NCBI GenBank assembly: GCA_903840935.1
Contig: CAIMHT010000058.1
Coordinates: forward strand, 1 to 50,566
DNA length: 50,566 nucleotides
Source of the DNA: an uncultured Chlorobiaceae bacterium
GTDB lineage: Bacteria > Bacteroidota > Chlorobiia > Chlorobiales > Chlorobiaceae
Reading direction: 5' to 3'
In this document: piece by piece, positions 42,836-50,566 of the stretch
Position numbering within the stretch: the first letter of the stretch is position 1
Layout of the letters: every line of letters starts with the position of its first letter
Made by a program: the position numbers and the translations under genes
Notes under the pieces: generated by a model
What the model was told of the DNA's origin: nothing
What the model saw: only the letters and a program-made list of their open reading frames with translations
Database searches by the model: none

Positions 42836-44569
42836 ATGAAAAAAAATAAAGTCAGCTCAGTAGAACTTACTGCATTGCGGCGCAAGGCAGAAGAGCGTCT
42901 CCAGAAGAGTGAAGAGAAAAATCAGGTTTTTTCGATGTCACCGGCTGAGATGCATCGCATTATTCATGAATTGTCGGTTCACCAGATTGAGCTGGAAATG
43001 CAGCAGGAGGAGCTATTGCAGTCGCGCGATGCAATGGAGATTTGGTTGGAGCGCTATACCGAGTTATATGACTTTGCACCGGTGGGCTACCTCACGCTTG
43101 CGCGCGACAGTACCATACTTGAAGTGAACCTGACGGCAACAATAATGCTTGGTGTTGATCAATTGCTTTTGAAGGGGGCTCGCTTTGCACTCTTTGTTGA
43201 GCATGAAGGGATAAAGAGTTTTAATGCCCTGATGGAGAGGGTTTTCACTCATAAAGAGCCGCGTTTTTGTGAGGTTGTATTGTTGCGTAAAGAGAACTTG
43301 TTGACTCCACATTGTACCGTGCGCATTGAAGTGGTTATTCATGATGATGGTCAGTCATGCAGGGCGGTGCTTTCTGACGTCACCTGCCAGAAGCAGATTG
43401 AGAGAGAGAATGCAAAACTTCAGGCAAATCTGGTTCAGATGCAGAAAATGGAGATGATCGAGCAACTTGCCGGAGGGATAGCTCATGATTTCAACAATAT
43501 GCTGACGATTATTCTTAATCATGCTGAAATGGGGATTGAAGCGAGTGACCCAACGACGACAACCTATGCCGATTTTGATGCTATACGAGAGGCGGCAAAC
43601 CGTTCTGTCGGTCTGACCCGGAAACTGCTTGCTTTTGCCCGGAAACAGATTGTCACTCCACAAATTATTGAGCTGAACACCTGGGTTGCACAGATGCTTC
43701 CCATGTTGCAGCACCTTGTCGGTGAACATATTAAGTTGATATGGATTCCGGGATGCAAAAACGGTTATATTAACATTGATCCATCGCAGATCGACGAGAT
43801 TCTGGTTAATCTCTGTATCAATGCTCGTGATGCGATAACTGGTAATGGCAGAATCACCATCGAAAGCAGTAGCTTTTCAGTGCCCGAAGTTACCCGTGAA
43901 GCTGAAGGGCTCTCGTCCGAGTATGTCTCACTTTCAGTGCAAGATGATGGCTGCGGTATTGGGCAAAACGATCACCAACATATTTTTGAACCTTTTTTCA
44001 CCACAAAAGAGCAAGGTCAAGGCACTGGCCTTGGTCTTTCGACTATCTACGGGATTGTAAAACAGAACAATGGTACTATTGAGTGCCTGAGCGAAACGGC
44101 CAAAGGAACAACCATCACCATTCGTCTGCCCCTGTATAAAGCCCAATCAATAACTCATCAGGAAGCACCACCGGAGGAATCAATAATGAAAGGCCATCAG
44201 ACAATCCTTCTTGTGGAAAATGAACTTGGCATTCTCAAACTCTGTAAACTCATCCTTGAACGGAACGGTTATACCATACTGGCATTCGAGAGAGCCTTGG
44301 ATGCCCTCAAAATGGCAGAACGATACAGTGGGACTATTGACCTGTTGGTGACCGATGTTATAATGCCGGAAATGAATGGATCCGAGCTTTCACGAAAGCT
44401 TCTTGCCATGCGACCAGATCTTAAAATACTCTTTATTTCAGGTTACACTGCTGACGTTATTGTCCTCAACTCGGTACTTGATCATCAGCTCAACTTTCTT
44501 CAGAAACCGTTCAACTATAAAGCGCTGACGACAATCGTCTATTCTATCTTCAATTCGGAGGTGCAATAA
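42836..44569 (+). CDS. PAS-domain hybrid histidine kinase with C-terminal receiver
   Basis: 577 residues; start at 42836 chosen for spacing to GGAGG. Order: an N-terminal coiled segment (about 1-65, containing HELSVHQIELEMQQEELLQSRD), a PAS domain (about 75-190, with YDFAPVGYLTLARDSTILEVN), HisKA with phosphoacceptor His217 (GGIAHDFNNML), HATPase with the N box (NLCINARDAI), G1 (DDGCG) and G2 (GQGTGLGLSTIYGIV) boxes, then a receiver domain from about 455 with Asp507 in TDVIMPEMNG. There are no transmembrane segments, so it is cytoplasmic. No output partner is adjacent, so it either acts through a phosphorelay or modifies c-di-GMP enzymes nearby. Function unknown. Confidence 0.88.
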   Translation: MKKNKVSSVELTALRRKAEERLQKSEEKNQVFSMSPAEMHRIIHELSVHQIELEMQQEELLQSRDAMEIWLERYTELYDFAPVGYLTLARDSTILEVNLTATIMLGVDQLLLKGARFALFVEHEGIKSFNALMERVFTHKEPRFCEVVLLRKENLLTPHCTVRIEVVIHDDGQSCRAVLSDVTCQKQIERENAKLQANLVQMQKMEMIEQLAGGIAHDFNNMLTIILNHAEMGIEASDPTTTTYADFDAIREAANRSVGLTRKLLAFARKQIVTPQIIELNTWVAQMLPMLQHLVGEHIKLIWIPGCKNGYINIDPSQIDEILVNLCINARDAITGNGRITIESSSFSVPEVTREAEGLSSEYVSLSVQDDGCGIGQNDHQHIFEPFFTTKEQGQGTGLGLSTIYGIVKQNNGTIECLSETAKGTTITIRLPLYKAQSITHQEAPPEESIMKGHQTILLVENELGILKLCKLILERNGYTILAFERALDALKMAERYSGTIDLLVTDVIMPEMNGSELSRKLLAMRPDLKILFISGYTADVIVLNSVLDHQLNFLQKPFNYKALTTIVYSIFNSEVQ

Positions 44570-44651
44570 TCCGCTCAATAACAAAAACCACATCCGGAAA
44601 CGAGTGAAATAAGTTGAGAAGTGTGGAGTCACCTGGAATGAACAAGCCCAA

Positions 44652-46145
44652 TTATCCTTTTTTCGGATCAAATACCGTTACCTTGTTACCCCCTTGATTT
44701 TTTGCACGGTACATGGCCTCGTCGGCATGTTTCATCAGCGTTAGTTCGTTTTCGCCGTGATCAGGGTAAACGGCGATACCGAAACTGCATGAAATATCAA
44801 GGGTATGGCCTTCGATGTTGTAGGGTTCTTTTATTTTGTTTCGAATTTTTTCTGCTATGGTAACCGCATCCGATACGGCAACAATCTGCGGCAACAGGAT
44901 GACAAATTCATCACCGCCGAGGCGGCTGATTGAGTCTGTGCTTCGTTGCAGGGTTGCCACAGAGCGGGCTGCAACTTCCTGTAAAAGGGTATCGCCGACG
45001 GCATGACCAAAGGAGTCGTTGACAGGTTTAAATTTATCCAGATCAAAGATTAACAGGGCTGCCATTGCGTTGTTCCGGCGGCATTGGCCGAGCGATCGCG
45101 ATAAACGCTCGAAGAGTAAACGGCGGTTTGGCAGGCCGGTCAGGGAGTCGTGCATGGCAAATTGTTTGATGATTTCGTTCTGCCTCTTTTCATACTCCTG
45201 CGACTGTTTCTGGAGAGTGATATCACGGATGGTGCACTGGATCGTTTTTTCATCGTCGACATTATAGACGTAGCTCATAAACTCAACGTCAATGACCTTG
45301 CCGCTCTTGTGTCGAAGAGGTAAATCGGAATAACGGATAAAACTTTTTGTTTGCACTTCCAGATACGCCTTTCGAGCCAGCTCTTTATCCAGAATAAACC
45401 CGATCTCCCAAAGCTCTTTCCCTGCGATTTCATCAAGGGAAAAGCCCATAAGATGAGCTATATAGGGATTGGCATCCACAATTTTGCCGCTTTTGTAGTC
45501 GAGTAGCATAATTCCTTCCTGTGCGGCTTCAAACAAGCGCCTGTACTGTGCTTCTTTCTTTTTCAGAGCGTCTAAAGCATGCCGGATATCGGTGATATCG
45601 GTGAGCGTGAGGTGGTACTCCTGCAGATTGTCGCTGATTATGGCATCTAACCGAAGCGTTTGCTGGAGTTTGGCAGGTGTATTTGTGGTGCCAATGTTTT
45701 CAATCGTAATCTCACAGTGTTCCTGCGTTCTATTCTGGAACACCCTGTCTACCATGTTGTTAAGTACCGTGAGGTCTCGATAGGCAATAAAGTTTCTAAA
45801 ATGGGCACCCAACAGACGCGAACGCTCAAGAGAGAGCATTCTGGATATGGTAAGATTTGCCTCAAGTATCGTGCTGTCTCGAGCAAGAGTCAGATAGCCG
45901 ACCGGTGCAAAATCGTAGAGATCAATGTAGCGCTTATGTTCCCTCTCGATCTCATCCCTTGAGTCCTGAAGCTCTTCATTCTGCATCTCAAGCTCAATCT
46001 GGTGAATCGAGAGCTCTTGTACCATACGCTGCCACTCTTCGTTCGAGTGGAGAAAATCAGGAGTGACATTCCTTTTTTTCAGTCGTTCCTCAGCCCGCCT
46101 CCGTAACTCAGAGCGGTCCAATAGATGAGCATCATCCATTGTCAT
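44652..46145 (-). CDS. Diguanylate cyclase with two PAS domains
   Basis: 497 residues. The coiled segment (VQELSIHQIELEMQNEELQDSRD) and first PAS domain (YDFAPVGYLTLARDSTILEANLT) match the neighbouring histidine kinase; a second PAS domain spans about 200-320. The GGDEF domain is about 330-495 with the catalytic GGDEF at 410-414 and an inhibitory RxxD site (RSTD) five residues before it. No EAL domain. It should make cyclic di-GMP and be product-inhibited. It is convergent with the kinase gene. The start ATG at 46145 has no clear ribosome binding site; a second ATG lies two codons later. Confidence 0.88.
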   Translation of the reverse strand: MTMDDAHLLDRSELRRRAEERLKKRNVTPDFLHSNEEWQRMVQELSIHQIELEMQNEELQDSRDEIEREHKRYIDLYDFAPVGYLTLARDSTILEANLTISRMLSLERSRLLGAHFRNFIAYRDLTVLNNMVDRVFQNRTQEHCEITIENIGTTNTPAKLQQTLRLDAIISDNLQEYHLTLTDITDIRHALDALKKKEAQYRRLFEAAQEGIMLLDYKSGKIVDANPYIAHLMGFSLDEIAGKELWEIGFILDKELARKAYLEVQTKSFIRYSDLPLRHKSGKVIDVEFMSYVYNVDDEKTIQCTIRDITLQKQSQEYEKRQNEIIKQFAMHDSLTGLPNRRLLFERLSRSLGQCRRNNAMAALLIFDLDKFKPVNDSFGHAVGDTLLQEVAARSVATLQRSTDSISRLGGDEFVILLPQIVAVSDAVTIAEKIRNKIKEPYNIEGHTLDISCSFGIAVYPDHGENELTLMKHADEAMYRAKNQGGNKVTVFDPKKG

Positions 46146-46736
46146 GATAGTATCGATGACAAAGATTTGCAGGAAACAGTCGGCTTGTAGATCATGCTGT
46201 TTTGCATGTACTCAACAAGTGGCTCATGTTGATACCTCACTGCGCTGAAGTCCATAGAATACAGCTATTGCTTGCTATCACAGTTATTACAAAGCTTTGA
46301 GGGGGGGGCATAATTGCAGATCCTGAATTGTTGGGCTTGCAGTGGTAAAAGAGAACACAGGCACGCCCTGATTAAAGACAAAAAAAAGTTAAAACCTCTA
46401 AATTATTATAGCATTAATATTGAGCAAGAACAAACCTGGTTATGTTTTTTTTGCACCACTTGAACCGCTCCGCATCGCAGTTCTCCGCTCCTTGCAGTTC
46501 AGTGCTTTTGATCATGGCTTTGTTATCACCGAACTCAAGGCAATAGCTACTGTATATTAAGAGTAATTTGTATAGAATGAAACTTTTAAACGCTGACAGT
46601 GCTTGGATATTGCAGAATATTTTTAAACCACAATCTTTACATTGACGTGAGTCAAAAAAAGTGATGACGGGCATCTGTTCAGGTATCATCGACAGACGGT
46701 AAAGATTCGAGTTTTAATTTTTACCTGGATCTGTTT
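46146..46736. other. Divergent intergenic region with one possible small Cys-containing frame
   Basis: About 590 bases between the two divergent cyclase genes. It includes an eight-G run (46301-46308). A minus-strand frame at 46414-46689 would encode 91 residues with six Cys (DSRQCKDCGLKIFCN, then SYCLEF, ENCDAERFKWCKK). The pattern is suggestive of a small metal-binding protein, but there is no ribosome binding site and no family I recognise. Confidence 0.3.
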
Positions 46737-49700
46737 ATGTATAACAACAAAATAAGCCGCGTTGCCATAGTTGCTTTTGGGTTGGCTTCAGCCTTGATTT
46801 TCGGCTCAAGTCTCTATATGTACATCCATCTTCAGGCCTTCAGTGAAAGCTCTCTTCATGTTCAGCGTTCGCTCAAAACGGAACAAACGATTGATGAAGC
46901 GCTTTCACTGGTCACTGACGCCGAAACAGGCCCTCGCGGTTTCGTCATTATGGGTCAGGAGGTATTTCTTGAACCTTATTTATCCGCCATATCATCAACA
47001 GGCGGCATCATCCCGCATATTCAGGAACTGCGTCGATTGACCATCGACAATCCCCGTCAACAACAACTATTCGATCGACTGGAGCCCCTCGTCGGGGAGA
47101 AACTTGACTTTATGAAAAAAGTTGTAGAGTTAAGACGACATTCAGGGTTTGAAGCTGCGAAGGAGTTGATAGCAACCGATATCGGCCGGCTGTTGATGGT
47201 CCAAGTTCGTCATGAACTGCTGGAGATACGCAACAACGAGGGAGTTCTTCTCCAGCAACGCTCCCGTGAAGCATCTGCAAATTTGCAGGATACGATTTAT
47301 GCCATGATCATCGGGTTAGGTTCGGGTATTTCTCTGCTTTTGTTTTCTTTTGTTGCGGTTAATTGGGAAGTTCGTGAAAAAAAACAGGCCGAGGAAGCAT
47401 TGCGGCAACTCAACAGCGAGTTGAATGTGCGTATTGAAGAGCGCGTTGAAGCGTTGCGCAAGAGCGAAGAGGGCTTTCGCCTGATGGTCGAAAGCGTTAA
47501 GGACTATGCTATCTTTATGCTCAATGGTAACGGCAATATCATAAGCTGGAATACAGGCGCTGAACTCTTAAAAGGCTATAAGGCTGAAGAGATAATCGGT
47601 CAAAACTTTTCCCGGTTTTTTACACAGGAAGATATTGCTGCCGCCAAGCCCTCTTTGTTACTGAAAACGGCGCTTGAGAAAGGACGAGTTGAGGATGAGG
47701 GTGTGCGGGTGCGCAAGGATGGGTCGCGATTTTTTGCGAATGTTGTAATTACCCCGATTTATGATAATAATCGACAGTTTACGGGCTTTGCCAAGGTCAC
47801 ACGCGATATTACCCTCCGCCAAACAAACGAATTGAGGATTGAGCACCTTAACAGATTGTATGCAACACTGTCGCAGATTAATGAAACTCTTGTGCGTGTT
47901 CAAGATAAAGAGCAATTGTTTACCTCCATTTGCCGTGTTGCAGTCGAGTTTGGCAAATTTGGGCTAGCCTGGATCGGAGTGCTTGACCCTGTCAGCAGTA
48001 TTGTTATACCGGCAGTTGAGTACGGTGAGGTCGAGCTCCCGCTCCCGCTTCCCTTTGCATCGATTAATATTCAAGAGGCTCCTTTCAGGAATGATATCAT
48101 CGGTACGGTTGTCGCAACAGGAAAGGTTGTTACCTGCAAAAACATACAATCAGACCCGGCTATGCAGCCATGGCGGGCAATGGCAATCGCCAATGGTTTT
48201 CATTCAGCCGCTTCGGTGCCTCTTCTGCAAGGTGGCGCAATTGTGGCTTTGCTCAATCTCTATTCGGTCGACATGGAAATGTTTGCTGATGAAGAAGATA
48301 TCAAGCTTCTGCAGGAAATCGGCATGGATGTGTCGTTTGCCCTGGATACTCTCCACAAGGCAGAGTTGCAACGGCAAACAGAAGCATTGCTTATTCAGAG
48401 CGAAAAGCACTTCAAGGATATGTTTGAAGGGCATTCAGCCATTATGCTCGTCATCGATCCTGCTACAGGCTTTATTTTGGAGGCCAATAATGCGGCAATA
48501 GCGTTTTATGGATGGGCGATTGATGAAATCCGCAAATTGCGCATTCAGGATATCAATACCTTGAGTCCTGAAGAGATACAAGTAGCCATAGAGCAAGCCA
48601 AATCTGGCGAGAAAAACTATTTTCAGTTCCGCCATCGCAGGGCGGACGGAAGCATCCGTGATATAGAGGCCTATAGCCGGACGATTGTGACCGATGGCCG
48701 ATCATCTCTCTATACCATTGTTCATGATGTCACGGAACGAAAGCACTACGAAATTATTAATGAACTGCACATTGCCCTTCTTGAGATGGCGGAGAATCAT
48801 TCGATAGCAGAGCTGCTGCAGTTGACACTCGACAAATCCGAACTGCTGACCGAAAGCTCGATCGGCTTCTTTCACTTCGTCGCTGATGATGAGCGCTCAC
48901 TCTCCCTTCAGGCGTGGTCAACCAACACCAAAAAGAACATGTGCACGGCGGAGGAAGATGGGTTGCACTATGCGCTGGATAGTGCGGGAGTATGGGCAGA
49001 TGCAGTGCGACTGCGTAAAGCGTTGATCCATAATGATTATGCTGCAGTCAAGGATCGCAGGGGAATGCCGGAGGGTCATGCTGAGGTGAAACGCGAACTG
49101 GTTGTTCCTGTCTTGCGAGGCAATAAGACTGTTGCTATTCTCGGAGTGGGCAACAAGGGTACTCCGTATGATGAGCATGATGTGCGGTGGGTTGGTATTG
49201 TGGCAGATATTGTCTGGGATATTGTGGCTAAAAAGATGGGTGATGATGAACGTAAACTTCTTCAGGCCCAGAAGTATGCAGTTGAAATTCTGGCGATGCA
49301 TGACCCCTTGACGGGCCTCCCCAATCGCCGGCTGCTCTCGGACCGGATAATGCAGGCTATTGCTCTTTGTCAACGGAGCAAAACAATTGGGGCCTTATTG
49401 CTATTTGATCTGGATAAATTTAAACCTGTTAACGATACGTTCGGTCACGAGATTGGTGATTTGCTGCTCAAGGAGGTCGCAAACCGTACGCTCGCAGTCC
49501 TGCTGAGAAGCAGCGATACACTGGCTCGATTAGGGGGAGATGAATTTGTGGTGCTGCTGCCGCAGATTGATGCACTATCGAACGCTGAAGCCGTAGCAGA
49601 AAAAATCCGCAGAACTTTGGTTGAACCATTTTACATTGATCGGCATACCCTTAATATTTCATGCAGCATCGGCATCGCAATAATCCCTGAACATGGGGAG

Positions 49701-49790
49701 AATCAACTTCCACTGATGAAACATGCCGACGATGCGATGTACCTGTCAAAAAGTCATGGGCGGAATTGTTTTACGCTCTATCATAAATAG
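46737..49790 (+). CDS. Membrane diguanylate cyclase with CHASE3-PAS-GAF-PAS-GAF-GGDEF layout
   Basis: 1017 residues. Membrane helices at about 8-30 and 184-206 enclose a CHASE3-like periplasmic region (EQTIDEALSLVTDAETGPRGFVIMG). A coiled linker follows, then a PAS domain (about 245-360, DYAIFMLNGNGNIISWN), a GAF domain (about 385-535), a second PAS domain (about 555-665), a second GAF-like domain (about 680-830, SSIGFFHFVADDERSL), and the GGDEF domain with GGDEF at 933-937 and RxxD (RSSD) five residues before. It should make c-di-GMP in response to periplasmic and cytoplasmic cues. No EAL domain. Confidence 0.9.
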   Translation: MYNNKISRVAIVAFGLASALIFGSSLYMYIHLQAFSESSLHVQRSLKTEQTIDEALSLVTDAETGPRGFVIMGQEVFLEPYLSAISSTGGIIPHIQELRRLTIDNPRQQQLFDRLEPLVGEKLDFMKKVVELRRHSGFEAAKELIATDIGRLLMVQVRHELLEIRNNEGVLLQQRSREASANLQDTIYAMIIGLGSGISLLLFSFVAVNWEVREKKQAEEALRQLNSELNVRIEERVEALRKSEEGFRLMVESVKDYAIFMLNGNGNIISWNTGAELLKGYKAEEIIGQNFSRFFTQEDIAAAKPSLLLKTALEKGRVEDEGVRVRKDGSRFFANVVITPIYDNNRQFTGFAKVTRDITLRQTNELRIEHLNRLYATLSQINETLVRVQDKEQLFTSICRVAVEFGKFGLAWIGVLDPVSSIVIPAVEYGEVELPLPLPFASINIQEAPFRNDIIGTVVATGKVVTCKNIQSDPAMQPWRAMAIANGFHSAASVPLLQGGAIVALLNLYSVDMEMFADEEDIKLLQEIGMDVSFALDTLHKAELQRQTEALLIQSEKHFKDMFEGHSAIMLVIDPATGFILEANNAAIAFYGWAIDEIRKLRIQDINTLSPEEIQVAIEQAKSGEKNYFQFRHRRADGSIRDIEAYSRTIVTDGRSSLYTIVHDVTERKHYEIINELHIALLEMAENHSIAELLQLTLDKSELLTESSIGFFHFVADDERSLSLQAWSTNTKKNMCTAEEDGLHYALDSAGVWADAVRLRKALIHNDYAAVKDRRGMPEGHAEVKRELVVPVLRGNKTVAILGVGNKGTPYDEHDVRWVGIVADIVWDIVAKKMGDDERKLLQAQKYAVEILAMHDPLTGLPNRRLLSDRIMQAIALCQRSKTIGALLLFDLDKFKPVNDTFGHEIGDLLLKEVANRTLAVLLRSSDTLARLGGDEFVVLLPQIDALSNAEAVAEKIRRTLVEPFYIDRHTLNISCSIGIAIIPEHGENQLPLMKHADDAMYLSKSHGRNCFTLYHK

Positions 49791-49841
49791 TTTACATTAT
49801 CTTGTAATTTTATATTTGCTCCTGACAAGAGGCTCATTTAC

Positions 49842-50566
49842 ATGGCAAAAAAGCAGAACAACATTAACCTCCAAACATCAAAAGATATACGCGCTCTGGC
49901 TGTAGAGCGTCTCGAGCAAAAACATCTCAGCACCGGCGTTTCAGCATTAAGCCCTCTGTCCACACCCGAAGAGATGCTCAGGGTTGTTCATGAGCTTGAT
50001 GTTCACAAAATAGAGCTTGAAATGCAGCAGGAAGATCTTGCCCGAACCAGGATTGAGCTGGAGGATAGTCTTACTCTGTATACTGAACTTTATGACTTTG
50101 CACCAGTCGGGTATTTGACTTTGGGCAGAGACAGTAAGATCCAGCTTGCAAACCTGACGGCCACCAGGCTGCTTGGAGTTGATCGCTCCCGATTACAGGG
50201 CCTGCGGTTAAAAAACCTTGTTGTTCCAGAGGACCATCGAGTACTTGATGCATTGCTTGAGAACGTGTTCACCACGAAAGAAACCGGGACCTGCGAGGTC
50301 AAGCTTTTAGCAGATAGTGCGCAACCATCGAAAGCTCACCAGACTCTCTTTGGCCGGATAGTTCGCGTTAATGCCGCCATAAGTGAAACTGAGTATGCAT
50401 GCCGGGTTATTCTCTCAGATATTAGTGAGCAAAAAAATGCTGAAAATGAACAGCACAGGCTGACCCGCATACTCCGGGCCACCACACTGTGCAATCAGGC
50501 ACTGATTCACAGCACTGATGAAATGGAATTGGTTCAAAAGATTTGCAATATCGTCGTAGATATTGG
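49842..50566 (+). CDS. PAS/GAF signalling protein, 3' end outside window
   Basis: The first 241 codons of a larger gene that runs off the window. It starts MAKKQNNINLQTSKDIRALAVERLEQKH and has the same coiled segment (HELDVHKIELEMQQEDLARTR) and PAS domain (YDFAPVGYLTLGRDSKIQLANLT) as the two other signalling proteins in this cluster. After a linker (ILSDISEQKNAENEQHRL), the start of a GAF domain is visible (CNQALIHSTDEMELVQKICNIVVDIG). The output domain is unseen. It lies 51 bases after the CHASE3 cyclase on the same strand and could share its transcript. Confidence 0.85.
   Translation, partial: MAKKQNNINLQTSKDIRALAVERLEQKHLSTGVSALSPLSTPEEMLRVVHELDVHKIELEMQQEDLARTRIELEDSLTLYTELYDFAPVGYLTLGRDSKIQLANLTATRLLGVDRSRLQGLRLKNLVVPEDHRVLDALLENVFTTKETGTCEVKLLADSAQPSKAHQTLFGRIVRVNAAISETEYACRVILSDISEQKNAENEQHRLTRILRATTLCNQALIHSTDEMELVQKICNIVVDI

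Noticed and set aside
46301..46308. Run of eight G as a possible phase-variation tract
   Set aside because: It lies between genes, not in a coding region or clear promoter spacer, and nothing shows that its length matters.
1..50566. CRISPR array, rRNA, tRNA or prophage
   Set aside because: No regular repeat-spacer pattern, no rRNA or tRNA segments and no phage structural genes were noticed on either strand. A tRNA search program would be needed to exclude a tRNA in the larger gaps.

Overview
The window looks like chromosomal DNA of a green sulfur bacterium (Chlorobiaceae, Chlorobium/Pelodictyon type). The evidence is the pairing of bacteriochlorophyllide genes (bchF-bchC-bchX) with a complete oxidative dsr locus in the order usual for Chlorobi (dsrN-C-A-B-L-U-E-F-H-T-M-K-J-O-P-V-W), plus a sulfide:quinone oxidoreductase-type gene and a cytoplasmic polysulfide-reductase-like complex. 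No rRNA, tRNA or CRISPR array was seen. Family and species placement is inference from gene content only.

Layout. 1-4 kb is accessory DNA: the 3' part of an IS3/rve-type transposase, a gene fragment, a DUF2779 nuclease-like gene, a decayed copy of the bchX 3' end, and a BrnT/BrnA-like toxin-antitoxin pair behind an inverted-repeat operator. 3.9-6.5 kb (minus strand) is bchF-bchC-bchX, for bacteriochlorophyll a-type ring modification. 6.6-16 kb is a mixed region: an orphan peptide-binding lipoprotein, a papain-like peptidase, an Rrf2 regulator with hybrid cluster protein, a secreted pentapeptide-repeat protein, PstS and a porin. The terminators after the pentapeptide gene and after pstS are copies of one sequence unit.

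16.3-39.8 kb is one long plus-strand sulfur-oxidation island. It runs from an SQR-like flavoprotein, a fused ferredoxin/NrfD subunit and a molybdopterin subunit without Tat signal, through a TauE/SafE permease with a DUF1634 partner and a sulfur-carrier trio (DsrE2, rhodanese, TusA), to the full dsr operon. The implied flow is sulfane sulfur -> Rhd/TusA/DsrE2 -> DsrEFH -> DsrC -> DsrAB, with electrons passing through DsrL and the DsrMKJOP membrane complex. DsrV, DsrW and DsrN would supply siroheme (amide) for DsrAB.

39.8-50.6 kb holds a broken Rpn-type gene, a slipin/NfeD pair, and four large signalling genes (a hybrid histidine kinase, two diguanylate cyclases, and a truncated PAS/GAF protein at the window edge). 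Three of these share the same N-terminal coiled-coil plus PAS module, so they look like a local paralogous family.

No wholly unknown multi-gene system is obvious. The least explained items are the sigma-region-4-like tail of BchX and its decayed duplicate, the HemD-like tail on DsrW, the Cas4-like plus DEDD nuclease architecture of the DUF2779 protein, the palindrome pair upstream of dsrC, and the duplicated terminator unit.
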